Part shown: positions 9,752 to 17,972 of the stretch, in pieces
How positions within the stretch are numbered: position 1 is the stretch's first letter
Layout: each line of letters opens with the position of its first letter
Assembly: GCA_965213765.1 (NCBI GenBank)
Contig: OZ243926.1
Coordinates: forward strand, 3,844,001-3,908,000
Length of the DNA: 64,000 bases
Reading direction: 5' to 3'
Source of the DNA: JAJDXO01 sp965213765
GTDB taxonomy: Bacteria; Pseudomonadota; Alphaproteobacteria; Rhodospirillales; UBA2165
Made by a program: the position numbers and the translations under genes
Notes under the pieces: model-generated
The model's input: the letters and a program-made list of their open reading frames with translations, nothing else
The model's database searches: none
What the model was told of the DNA's origin: nothing

Positions 9752-10729
9752 CTACTTGGCAAAGTGTTTTCTGAGGTCGCTGACTTGTTTGTTAAAGAAC
9801 GCGTCAAACTTCGTCGGTCCACCCAGATAGCCGTTCAAGATATTTTGAGAACCGACATATTTAACATATTCAGGATCCTTCAGAATACTCTTCATGGCAC
9901 CGTGAAGTTTGTCGACAACCGCTTGCGGCGTTCCCTTTTTCACCAAGACTCCGCGCCAAATGGCTGCATGGACGTTGTGACCACCTTCCTGGAAGGTCGG
10001 CCAGTCAGGATAAGCCGGGAGCCGTTTGTCATGAGCAATCCCCAGCATCCGCAACTTACCGGCCTGAACCTGGTCAATGATTTCGCCCGGATTCAAAATG
10101 GCCGCGTCGATGTGATTACCCAACAGCATCGCCTTCATTTCATTGGCTTTGCGTGACGGTACATATTTGATCTCGGTCTTTTTGATGGCCGCCGACTTAA
10201 GGAGAAGATCAACCGTGAAGGGGTCCATGCCGACGGAGTGGGCGCCGGTCCAGCGGAGTTTGCCGGGATTGGCTTTGATCCAGGTTGCGAGGTCTTTAAA
10301 GGATTTCCACTGAGAATCCGACCGTACGCCGACACCCTGGGGATCGACCTGCATGCGTGTCACGCCAATCCAGTCGGTTTCCTTAAACGGCACTTTTCCG
10401 AGCGCAATGACGATCGCCGTCGTTGTCGTATCTAGGAAAATCGTATGGCCGTCCGCTTTGCGCTTTTGAATGTAAGCCTGGGCAACAGCACCGGACCCGC
10501 CCTTTTTATAAAGGGCCGCAGCAGAGCCACCGATGTACTTCGGAAGCAGCTGTGCAATCTTGTGACCCAGGACGTTTGCCCCCGACCCCGGACCGGCTTT
10601 CACCACAACTTCAATCGGACGTTCCGGATATTCGGCTTTCGACGCAGTGCTCCCCACAACCGTCATTGCTGCGGCGCCCAAGGAGACACCTAACGCGTAT
10701 CCAAATTTAGCCAAATACTGTGTGTTCAT
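9752..10729 (-). CDS. tctC: Tripartite tricarboxylate transporter binding protein TctC/Bug
   Basis: This encodes 325 residues starting at the ATG at 10729, chosen because GGAGGA precedes it and a signal peptide follows (MNTQYLAKFGYALGVSLGAA, cleavage near SKA). The upstream in-frame extension lacks this. The mature part begins EYPERPIEVVVKAGPGSGAN, the usual Bug-family opening, and contains WTGAHSVGMDPF and LGIAHDKRLPAYPDWPTFQE. It binds a carboxylate in the periplasm and hands it to TctAB. The gene lies between a Gfo/Idh dehydrogenase and tctB in one leftward operon. Confidence 0.93.
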   Translation of the reverse strand: MNTQYLAKFGYALGVSLGAAAMTVVGSTASKAEYPERPIEVVVKAGPGSGANVLGHKIAQLLPKYIGGSAAALYKKGGSGAVAQAYIQKRKADGHTIFLDTTTTAIVIALGKVPFKETDWIGVTRMQVDPQGVGVRSDSQWKSFKDLATWIKANPGKLRWTGAHSVGMDPFTVDLLLKSAAIKKTEIKYVPSRKANEMKAMLLGNHIDAAILNPGEIIDQVQAGKLRMLGIAHDKRLPAYPDWPTFQEGGHNVHAAIWRGVLVKKGTPQAVVDKLHGAMKSILKDPEYVKYVGSQNILNGYLGGPTKFDAFFNKQVSDLRKHFAK

Positions 10730-10836
10730 AGAATGTTCCTCCGAGTGTTGGTTTAATTTGTAATTCTTCTTAAAAAGGGTATCTGGTTTCTGAGGAATGT
10801 GTCCAACACATTTATGAGCCGCCAAAATATTATATT

Positions 10837-11916
10837 TTAGGGCGAATTTAGCCTAATCGCGTCGCCCGTCCGGACAGATTCTTCGATCGCCAGACAGATG
10901 CTGAGCGTTCTTCGTCCTTCTTCCAGCGTCGTGTGGCCGCACCGCGCGCCGGTGATCAAATGATCCAGCCAGGAGCGCGTTTCGTTGGCAATGGGACCCC
11001 AGAAATCGTCCAACGCCCAGTCGCCCGACGAGTTTGTCTGCATGAACAGCATTTTGGCATCGTGGTCCGGGACATAGTTGTGCGGGATCCCCTTCTCCGA
11101 AAACAAAATGCTGTCCCGATTGTCGACGTCGAGCAAGATCACGCCCTCATCGCCAAATATTTCGAACCGGGGGCTTTGGCCGAACGTAGGATACGTCGCC
11201 GGGAGGGCATAGAATATCCCGATATTCGCGATGGCACCGGTCTCGAATGTGATTAGAGCCCAGGTGGCCTCGTTGGTATCGTGCCCCATGTCCCGAAAGA
11301 CCTTTCCATGGCCGCGCGCCACGACTTCGACGGGTCGGATACCCTCCATATACCAGCAAACCATATCGACATAATAGGTGAGAACGTCGAGTACCGGTGA
11401 CGCGTCGGGGGTTCTTTTGAGAATTTCCAGCATTTGCGCCCGGGTGTTGATGACCCGGGATTGGATAGAGATGATTTCACCAACACGGCCCGCGGCGATA
11501 TGTTCCTTGGTCATCATCCAGCGCCGGTCATGCCGGCGAGAATAGCCAATCACCACTTCGACGCCTGATTTCTTGACGGCCTCAACGATTGCGTCACCGT
11601 CTTCCATGGTGAGTGCGAGCGGTTTTTCCAAAAACACCGGTTTTCCCAAATCGACCGCCTGGACGACCGCTTCTACATGGTCATGTTCGGGGGTCGCGAC
11701 CACCACCGCATCGACCTCTGAATGAGAAATCGCGGCATAATTGTCGTCAGTGACGAAATCGGCGCCGGTCCGCTGTGCCAATACATCCGCCCGGGTTTTT
11801 TCTTGATCAGCGACAGCCAGAAAGCGGACAGAAGGGTGGCGCGCCGCCATGCTGGCCCGTAGTGTCCCGATCCGGCCTGACCCGATCACGGCTATTCCCA
11901 GATCTTTTTTCTCCAT
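10837..11916 (-). CDS. Gfo/Idh/MocA-family NAD(P)-dependent oxidoreductase
   Basis: This 359-residue protein has an N-terminal Rossmann domain (GIAVIGSGRIGTLRA; VVVATPEHDHVEAV; the catalytic-lysine motif FLEKPLAL) and a C-terminal GFO_IDH_MocA_C domain (FRDMGHDTNEATWALITFE). The family oxidises or reduces sugars, inositols and related cyclic alcohols with NAD(P). It is the first gene of the leftward operon leading into tctCBA, so it probably acts on the imported compound or a product of it. The exact substrate cannot be read from sequence. The 132-base gap to the divergent hydrolase holds the likely promoters. Confidence 0.9.
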   Translation of the reverse strand: MEKKDLGIAVIGSGRIGTLRASMAARHPSVRFLAVADQEKTRADVLAQRTGADFVTDDNYAAISHSEVDAVVVATPEHDHVEAVVQAVDLGKPVFLEKPLALTMEDGDAIVEAVKKSGVEVVIGYSRRHDRRWMMTKEHIAAGRVGEIISIQSRVINTRAQMLEILKRTPDASPVLDVLTYYVDMVCWYMEGIRPVEVVARGHGKVFRDMGHDTNEATWALITFETGAIANIGIFYALPATYPTFGQSPRFEIFGDEGVILLDVDNRDSILFSEKGIPHNYVPDHDAKMLFMQTNSSGDWALDDFWGPIANETRSWLDHLITGARCGHTTLEEGRRTLSICLAIEESVRTGDAIRLNSP

Positions 11917-12048
11917 TTCGTCCTCCCATCGTTAAGACCATCTTCGTGCGGCCAGGCGATATGATGATCAGTATCGATGGCGCGTAAAGACCCATTGTGA
12001 TTTGCTTTGCCTTCGAATTTTGAAACGAGAAATGGTGGGTGAAAACAA

Positions 12049-13221
12049 ATGAAACGGTCAGTTCGAAAACGGGACGGTCAACAGTGGATCAACGACTACA
12101 TGCTCAAAGTCACCGGCCGGCCGGTGCACTATGAGCTGGATTCACGTCTTCTACCGGCGCAGGCGAAGAGCATGCGCATGGTTACAAAATACGCCGTCCA
12201 GGAGGCCGAACACGCCGAGCATCTGGCCCAGGCGGCGGAACGGCACGGAGACATCATCAATGCCCGGGCGCTGTACCGCACGGCGTCCGAACGGTTCCGC
12301 GAAGCACAGCACTTCATGATCCCCGCCAACAATCCTGACCGCTGGCCGATCCTGGAGAAAGCCGTCGTGTGCGCGGCGCGCATGTACGATCTGATGGACT
12401 ATCCCATTGAAAGAGTGGAAATTCCGTTTGAGGGAAATTCGATACCGGGGATTCTACATTTGCAGCCCGGCAATGTGCGGGCGCCAGCGGTCGTCTTCAT
12501 CCCCGGCATGGACAATACCAAAGAGAACTACCCCAACCCTCTCGACAACGAGTTTCATCAGCGGCGCATGCACGTTCTGGCAATAGATGGCCCCGGACAG
12601 GGGGAAGCCCTTCAGCGGGGAATCTATGTAACCCCGGACAATCATGCGCCCGTCTCCTCTGCCGCCTATGATTTTTTGGCCGCGCGGGAGGATGTGGATG
12701 CCGACCGGATCGGCTTATCGGGCCGGAGCTTCGGGTCCTTTTGGTCGATGCGGGCTGCCGCCGACGAGCATCGTTTCGCCGCCGTCGCCAGCGCCGTCGC
12801 GTGTTACTACTGGGACCTGCTGACAATTTTCGACGAGGCGCCCATTCGGTTCAAACAGGTGTTTATGGCCATGGCCGGGATCGAAGATGAAGAGGCCTTC
12901 GATCTGATGTGTGAGGGCTTTACCTTAAAAGGACATGTTGAGCGCATCACTTGTCCGGTCCTGATGTGCATCGGGGAGTTTGACCCGCTGAACCCGCTGG
13001 AGGATGCGGAAAAAGTCTATGACGCGCTTCGTTGTCCTAAGGAAATGTGGGTCTTTGAAGATGAATTCCACTCCATCCATACGACCAAGCCACTCTGCGG
13101 CCGTCAGACATTTCATTTCATGGCGGAATGGATGGACCGCGCATTGAACGGAAAACTACCGGATACGCTTGATCGAAAGGCCTTCATTCAGAAAGACGGC
13201 CAGGGGATGTACGAGGACTAG
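12049..13221 (+). CDS. Alpha/beta hydrolase (2,6-dihydroxypseudooxynicotine-hydrolase-like)
   Basis: This 390-residue protein has a helical N-terminal cap (residues 1-120) before the alpha/beta core. The core shows FIPGMDNTKEN (oxyanion side), AIDGPGQGEA, the nucleophile elbow GLSGRSFGSF (Ser), the acid in CIGEFDPLNP and the His in EDEFHSIH. Cap-first architecture is shared with C-C bond hydrolases such as 2,6-dihydroxypseudooxynicotine hydrolase and FrsA-like esterases. The family cleaves ring-derived ketones or esters. It is divergent from the Gfo/Idh gene and converges on the TauD gene. Confidence 0.85.
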   Translation: MKRSVRKRDGQQWINDYMLKVTGRPVHYELDSRLLPAQAKSMRMVTKYAVQEAEHAEHLAQAAERHGDIINARALYRTASERFREAQHFMIPANNPDRWPILEKAVVCAARMYDLMDYPIERVEIPFEGNSIPGILHLQPGNVRAPAVVFIPGMDNTKENYPNPLDNEFHQRRMHVLAIDGPGQGEALQRGIYVTPDNHAPVSSAAYDFLAAREDVDADRIGLSGRSFGSFWSMRAAADEHRFAAVASAVACYYWDLLTIFDEAPIRFKQVFMAMAGIEDEEAFDLMCEGFTLKGHVERITCPVLMCIGEFDPLNPLEDAEKVYDALRCPKEMWVFEDEFHSIHTTKPLCGRQTFHFMAEWMDRALNGKLPDTLDRKAFIQKDGQGMYED

Positions 13222-13233
13222 GCCGCCCTTATA

Positions 13234-14211
13234 TCACCCGGCGCCAGCTGCTCTCGGATGAGCCCCCTCCATTGACTTACCGAGCGAAAATGTCGGGCGG
13301 TCTCCGACGGTCTGGACCCGGTGCATTATCCGGCGCGATTCCGGATCAAACGGCTCGCGGTGATGCATGGCACATCGGTTGTCCCACATAAGGATATCGC
13401 CCACCTGCCATTGGTTGGTCCAGGCCAGGTCCGTGTTCGTGGCGTACCCCCATAACTCATCGAGCAGATCTTCGGATTCGTCCACCGGCAATCCGTTGAC
13501 ATAGGCGAATGCGCGGCGGCCCAGATAGAGGGTCTGATAGCCTGTTTCCGGATGGGTACGTACGACCGGGTGGCTTGGCCCATGTGCCGTTCGAACGTCC
13601 GTGGTTTCCGGCACGCCTTTGCGCCTCTGGCCCGCGCTGTTCAAGCTTTGGTCCCCTTTGATGGTCATCCCCTCGATTTGCCGCCGGAGGGACTGTGGGA
13701 CACTTTCCAGCGCCGCATACATATTAAGGATGGAGGTGTCGCCTCCCCAGCTGTCGGGAAGTTCCCAGGCGTGCAGGATCGACGCGGCATAAGGAATTTC
13801 GTGGAAGGAGAAATCCGTATGCCATTGTGCTTCACCGTCGCCCAAGGCACCGATGGCCCGGCCGTTTTCAATAACATTGGAGATGATGGAGACCAGGGGG
13901 TACTGGTTCTCGTCGCTCGTCCGGGCGCCTTCGGCGCCATGCTCCGGGGGCAAGGGCGCAGCCAAGTCACCAAACAACCGGCCGAACGCCATCAACTCCT
14001 CATCATTCAGAACCGGGCCGCGGAAGAGCAGAACCAAATGGTCCAGCCAAGCCTGGTGAACGATGGCCGCACCCTCCTGGTCAAGGTTGCGGACGTCACT
14101 GATGACCTCAGCGCCAAGAGGGCCCGGAAAGGGTCTGATCTCGATGCCGCCGGAAGACCCGGTTTTAGGTTTTTTTGACGGATTTTGGTCAACGCTTTTT
14201 GTTACGGCCAT
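13234..14211 (-). CDS. TauD/TfdA-family Fe(II)/2-oxoglutarate dioxygenase
   Basis: This encodes 325 residues from an ATG with a strong GGAGGA site. The iron ligands are visible: the HxD of WHTDFSFHEIPYAAS and a distal His in the MWDNRCAMHHREPF / RRIMHRVQT region, with an Arg for 2-oxoglutarate just after. Family members hydroxylate taurine, 2,4-D, alkyl sulfates and similar acids, often releasing a leaving group. It ends a leftward operon (CMD protein, amidohydrolase, ADH, TauD; 27-base gap to ADH). The substrate is unknown; a sulfonated or aryloxy acid is possible. Confidence 0.92.
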   Translation of the reverse strand: MAVTKSVDQNPSKKPKTGSSGGIEIRPFPGPLGAEVISDVRNLDQEGAAIVHQAWLDHLVLLFRGPVLNDEELMAFGRLFGDLAAPLPPEHGAEGARTSDENQYPLVSIISNVIENGRAIGALGDGEAQWHTDFSFHEIPYAASILHAWELPDSWGGDTSILNMYAALESVPQSLRRQIEGMTIKGDQSLNSAGQRRKGVPETTDVRTAHGPSHPVVRTHPETGYQTLYLGRRAFAYVNGLPVDESEDLLDELWGYATNTDLAWTNQWQVGDILMWDNRCAMHHREPFDPESRRIMHRVQTVGDRPTFSLGKSMEGAHPRAAGAG

Positions 14212-14238
14212 ATTGTCTCCTCCCGTTTTTTTGTCGGG

Positions 14239-15291
14239 TTAGCGCCCGTCAACAATAACAGCGGCGCGCCCGGTCACAAGGCCTTCCTCCACGCGTTGGT
14301 GCAGGGCCTCCGCCTCTTCCAATGTGCACGTCTCGGTCACGATGGGCCATAGCTCTCCCCGAGCAACGATCTCCAGGGCCTCTCGCACTTCCTGCCGCGT
14401 GGCGTATCGGCTTCCGAGAATCTCCCGTTCTCCGGATTTAATCCAGTTGCCGGATACGGGGAATGCATTGCCAACCCCGCCGCCACCCAAAATTGCCAGC
14501 CGGCCTCCTTTCCTCAGAGCCCGCACGCTGTCCTCGAGGGTCTTGGGGTTAGCGACGAAATCAATGATGACGTCTGGACCGGTTCCCCCTGTCATGGACT
14601 TCAAGGCGTCTACAATATCTCCAGCATCTCGGGCCGACGCGTCGATTACCTCCTCTGCACCCGCCTTCCGGCAGGCCGCCATTTTCTCCGGGCGTACATC
14701 CACTCCGATGACACGCGCCTTTGCCCAGCGGGCGACGCCCACCATCTGAAGGCCCAAACCACCTCCGGCACCAATTACGGCAACAGACTCGTCGGGCTGA
14801 ATGCGGGCTTTTCTAACCAATTTAACAGGTGTAGCGATCGCGTCGGTAACGACGCCGATCTCCGCGGGGCTCGCCCGATGATCCAGGCTTTCCGGAATTT
14901 TGATAAACGAACGGGCCGGCAGTTTGATGTATTCTGCATAGCCGCCGTCAATCTCGCGTCCAACGTTTCCGGTAAAATTGTCGCAGAGTGTTTCCCGGCC
15001 CCGGGTGCACCAGTCACAGTTGCCGCAAGTTAGGTAATAATAGGCCGTCACCGCATCCCCCACGGCGAGATCACCGGCGCCGGAGCCTGTCTCCACAATT
15101 TCCGCCGTAATTTCATGCCCGATGATTCGCGGGTAATCGATTTTGATCCGGCCCGCCCGTTGGTGCTGGATCGTCAGTCCGGCGCCGCAGGAAAGTACCT
15201 TGGCAACAGCCTCCCCCTCGCCCGCGACCGGATCCGGCATCTCCATGAGCTGAAACGGCGTGTTCGGAGCTGTCAGAACCATCGCTTTCAT
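14239..15291 (-). CDS. Zinc-dependent alcohol dehydrogenase, MDR family
   Basis: This 350-residue medium-chain dehydrogenase has an N-terminal GroES-like domain with the catalytic-zinc region (LSCGAGL, IIGHEITAEIVE). The four-Cys structural zinc site is CGNCDWCTRGRETLC. The Rossmann domain is AVIGAGGGLGLQMVGVARWA with VIGVDVRPEKM, where the Asp after beta-2 suggests NAD+. It should oxidise an alcohol or hydroxy acid in the same pathway as the neighbouring amidohydrolase and TauD proteins. It sits 27 bases before TauD and 60 after the amidohydrolase gene. Confidence 0.9.
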   Translation of the reverse strand: MKAMVLTAPNTPFQLMEMPDPVAGEGEAVAKVLSCGAGLTIQHQRAGRIKIDYPRIIGHEITAEIVETGSGAGDLAVGDAVTAYYYLTCGNCDWCTRGRETLCDNFTGNVGREIDGGYAEYIKLPARSFIKIPESLDHRASPAEIGVVTDAIATPVKLVRKARIQPDESVAVIGAGGGLGLQMVGVARWAKARVIGVDVRPEKMAACRKAGAEEVIDASARDAGDIVDALKSMTGGTGPDVIIDFVANPKTLEDSVRALRKGGRLAILGGGGVGNAFPVSGNWIKSGEREILGSRYATRQEVREALEIVARGELWPIVTETCTLEEAEALHQRVEEGLVTGRAAVIVDGR

Positions 15292-15351
15292 TGAGCAATT
15301 CCTATTTGCGCGTTTAAGACTCTTTTCGACGCGACAGCCAATTCATCACCG

Positions 15352-16428
15352 TCACCGCTCAATCCGCAATAGGGCGGCGGCGTTCAAGCCGCAAATGGCG
15401 TCGCGGTCATCCTGGGACAAGTCAGCAATCGATTCCACCAACCCAAGAGGATCGGTCTCCCCCATATCGGCGCAATAGTCCGTCCCCAAGAGAACACGAT
15501 CGGGGCCATACTTATCGATTAGATATTTGAGCTGATCGTCGCCGAACACCATGGTGTCGAAGTACAATTGTTTAAGGTAAGTCGTGGGTGGCTCCTCGAT
15601 ATGTAAACGGCAATCTTCCCGCGCGTGATAGGCGTGATCCATTCTGGCCGGATAGGCGCTAAGGAACCCTCCCCCATGGGCAACACAAATCTTGAGCCCC
15701 GGATGGCGGGCCAGGGTGCCGTCGAAAATGAGGTGCATGATACACACGGTCGTATCTAGCGGATTGCCGATCAAATTTCCAAAATGATGGTTGATCAGCC
15801 GGCCACCCTGATTGAAGCCTACCGGGTGGAGAAAAAGGAATAGATCGAGTTCTTCCGCCTTGGCAAAAAACGGCTCAAGACGTGGAGCGGAAAGTTCCTC
15901 GCCGGCGACATTTGTGGCCAGTTGAAGACCGCGCATCCCAAGCTCGTTGACGCATCTCTCCATCTCCGTGATGGCTAATTCGGTATCTTGGAGCGGCACG
16001 GTCCCCATCGCAACGAAGCGTTCCGGATTGCCCGCGGCAACGTCGGCCAAGTGGTCATTGATCAGGCGGGCGGCGGCCCGGCCCTGATCGGGCTCGGCCC
16101 AGCAATAGGTCTGCGCCGGGGTCACGGTGAGGGCCTGCACGTCGATCCCCATCGCGTCCATGTCTTCAACCCGGGTTGCCGGGTCCGTCAATCTGTCCCG
16201 ATTCTCCTCCCGCTGCCGTCGCGTGACTTCTCTGGTGAGATCATTTCGAAAATACGGGAAACCCGGTTGGGAACGGGCGCGTTCCTTTGTGGCGTCCGCC
16301 ATTAAATCCATCGCTTCCTCGACTTCAAAATGATTGTGTATGTCGATTGTAACGGACTGGGAAACGCGCTTTCGCTTGGGTCCGCCCCAGTCGTTTGGGG
16401 CGCTTTGAAGCTCGCAGTTCACAAACAT
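15352..16428 (-). CDS. Amidohydrolase family, ACMSD-like decarboxylase/hydrolase
   Basis: This encodes 358 residues from an ATG with AGGAAG 7-10 bases upstream. It has the ACMSD-type TIM barrel: IDIHNHFE (HxH metal site) near residue 30, LFLHPVGF (His), CVAHGGGFLSAYPARMDHAY (His), and LLGTDYCADMG (Asp). Relatives decarboxylate ring acids such as aminocarboxymuconate semialdehyde, gamma-resorcylate and 5-carboxyvanillate. Its place between a CMD-domain protein and an ADH supports a role in breaking down a cyclic or aromatic acid. Decarboxylase versus hydrolase cannot be settled here. Confidence 0.88.
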   Translation of the reverse strand: MFVNCELQSAPNDWGGPKRKRVSQSVTIDIHNHFEVEEAMDLMADATKERARSQPGFPYFRNDLTREVTRRQREENRDRLTDPATRVEDMDAMGIDVQALTVTPAQTYCWAEPDQGRAAARLINDHLADVAAGNPERFVAMGTVPLQDTELAITEMERCVNELGMRGLQLATNVAGEELSAPRLEPFFAKAEELDLFLFLHPVGFNQGGRLINHHFGNLIGNPLDTTVCIMHLIFDGTLARHPGLKICVAHGGGFLSAYPARMDHAYHAREDCRLHIEEPPTTYLKQLYFDTMVFGDDQLKYLIDKYGPDRVLLGTDYCADMGETDPLGLVESIADLSQDDRDAICGLNAAALLRIER

Positions 16429-16485
16429 GGCAATGACTTCCTGGTTAACTCACCAATCTCGATATTGAAGGCCGACGGGCGCTGG

Positions 16486-17097
16486 CTAGCGATCGAACAC
16501 GTCGGCATACTCGGGCAGGGCTGCCGCGATATCCAGAGCGCTATCGTCCACGGGAACTCTGAGAGAATCGTTCAGTTTGTTGAGCATGCCCATACCCGCC
16601 GCAACGATGGTGATTTCGATCCGCTCTTTCGGGGTAAATAGCGCGACAAAACTCTCGGCAACCTCATCCGGGATATTCGAGGCGTCAAGGGTCATGGCTT
16701 CCGCAAACGCCAACGCGGCACGTTCCCGATCATCAAAGGCAGGATGGTCCCTGAATTCGTTCACGTTGCGGATTTTCTCTTCCTCAATGCCCATCTTCTT
16801 CAAGTAGCCGAGCTGGTGGGTCGAACAGTAGAAACAGGTGTTTGTGGCAGACACCTTGTACCGGATAAGCGCCCGGAACGGCCTCGGCAAATCGCCGAGC
16901 AGCCACGTGGATTCCAGGAATTGCCGGGTCGCGGCCGCCAGTTCCTCACCATGCGCCGTCGCCCGGGCACTGTTTGAAATATGCCCGGTGCGCGACTGAA
17001 CCTTCTCGACCGTCTCGCGATATTGTGGCGTAAAGTCCTCGACACTGAGGAGCGGTACCAAAGGATTTTGTCCAAGATTATCGTCGAGAGAGCTCAT
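16486..17097 (-). CDS. Carboxymuconolactone decarboxylase / AhpD-like protein
   Basis: This encodes 203 residues from the ATG at 17097, chosen for the GGAGG just upstream. The CMD domain contains the AhpD-type redox pair and histidine CFYCSTHQLGYL, preceded by FRALIRYKVSATNT and followed by ERAALAFAEAM. Proteins with this motif are either peroxidase-related (peroxynitrite or alkylhydroperoxide reduction) or CMD-like lyases. It is the promoter-proximal gene of the leftward CMD / amidohydrolase / ADH / TauD operon, so a catabolic or protective role in that pathway fits. Confidence 0.85.
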   Translation of the reverse strand: MSSLDDNLGQNPLVPLLSVEDFTPQYRETVEKVQSRTGHISNSARATAHGEELAAATRQFLESTWLLGDLPRPFRALIRYKVSATNTCFYCSTHQLGYLKKMGIEEEKIRNVNEFRDHPAFDDRERAALAFAEAMTLDASNIPDEVAESFVALFTPKERIEITIVAAGMGMLNKLNDSLRVPVDDSALDIAAALPEYADVFDR

Positions 17098-17572
17098 GCC
17101 ACCTCCATACAGCAAATGAGTAACCCGTTAACGGCCTCCTTCAACCGCCAGGATATCTGACTGAATTATATGGTGGCGCCGTGTCTCTGCAACAGTGCCA
17201 CCGAGGGTGGACCCACGCGGTGACGTCCGGCACATATCGTCTAAGCAGAACTCGTAGAAAAGCCGATCTTGCCCACCAATCCGTGCCCCCATCATCGCAA
17301 TGCCCTCCTGAAATCAACCAGAAAGACCGAATCACGACTTCATCAAAGAGACAACAAAGACTTTCTCAACAGCCTCAGCCACAAGCAGACGTTATGCCGA
17401 CCTGATCAGGTCTCGGCATATCATCTCTGATAGGACTGCCAGCAAGCGAATAAACTGATACCGAACTCGACCGTATATTTGTCCGATCTGCCACAGGCTT
17501 GCGCAGCATTTGTCAATTAATTGCTAGGCATTCCTCTGTTCCTTCAGCATAGAGCAATGCTGGACCAGTCTC
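17098..17572. other. Intergenic region between divergent operons
   Basis: These 475 bases separate the leftward CMD operon from the rightward DUF971 gene. Promoters for both should lie here. Apart from the palindrome at 17394-17419 and AT-rich stretches near 17450-17520, I see no gene. Confidence 0.6.
17394..17419. promoter_or_regulatory. Palindrome with TGATCA core, candidate operator
   Basis: ATGCCGA and TCGGCAT flank CCTGATCAGG, itself a perfect 10-bp palindrome, giving a 26-base near-symmetric site upstream of the DUF971/flavoprotein genes. The same TGATCA core appears in the inverted repeat at 22448-22480, upstream of the ABC operon in the same block. It may bind a dimeric regulator such as the GntR protein encoded at 21004. 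It could instead act as a transcript hairpin, but no U-tract follows. Confidence 0.4.
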
Positions 17573-17884
17573 ATGGAGCGCCCACCGTTGACATCGATAG
17601 GACCACTTCAGATTGAGGTTATTAGCGCCGGACGCGGCCTTGTCATCAATTGGTCCGACGGTGCGAAGCAGCGTTTGAGCGCCGGATCGCTCCGCCGTAT
17701 CAGCAGATCGGCTGAATCTGTCCGCAACGAGGTTATCGGTCTTCATGTGGACCCTGATGGCGATTTGACCATCAAATCTGTATCCCTCATCGGCCGATAC
17801 GCAATAAATATTTTGTTTTCAGACGGTTACGACAAGGGTATCTACCCCTGGGACCTCCTGCGATCAGTTGATCAGTCAAAATAA
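17573..17884 (+). CDS. DUF971 (gamma-butyrobetaine hydroxylase-like N-terminal) domain protein
   Basis: This small 103-residue protein is made entirely of the DUF971 fold: a beta-rich core with LVINWSDGAKQRLSAGSLRR, then a C-terminal INILFSDGYDKGIYPWDLL, the conserved ending of this family. Stand-alone DUF971 proteins are often encoded beside iron-sulfur assembly or Fe-S enzymes. Here it precedes an AprA/FrdA-like flavoprotein and a two-cluster ferredoxin by 88 bases. A role in metal or Fe-S handling for those proteins is an inference from context. Confidence 0.8.
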   Translation: MERPPLTSIGPLQIEVISAGRGLVINWSDGAKQRLSAGSLRRISRSAESVRNEVIGLHVDPDGDLTIKSVSLIGRYAINILFSDGYDKGIYPWDLLRSVDQSK

Positions 17885-17972
17885 TCCGAAATTTGGCAAC
17901 TAATTGACCGACGGCCTGTGCTCGGAAGTGCACCTTTCAGGCTGGATTGCGTTTGAATGAAAGGATCGTGCG

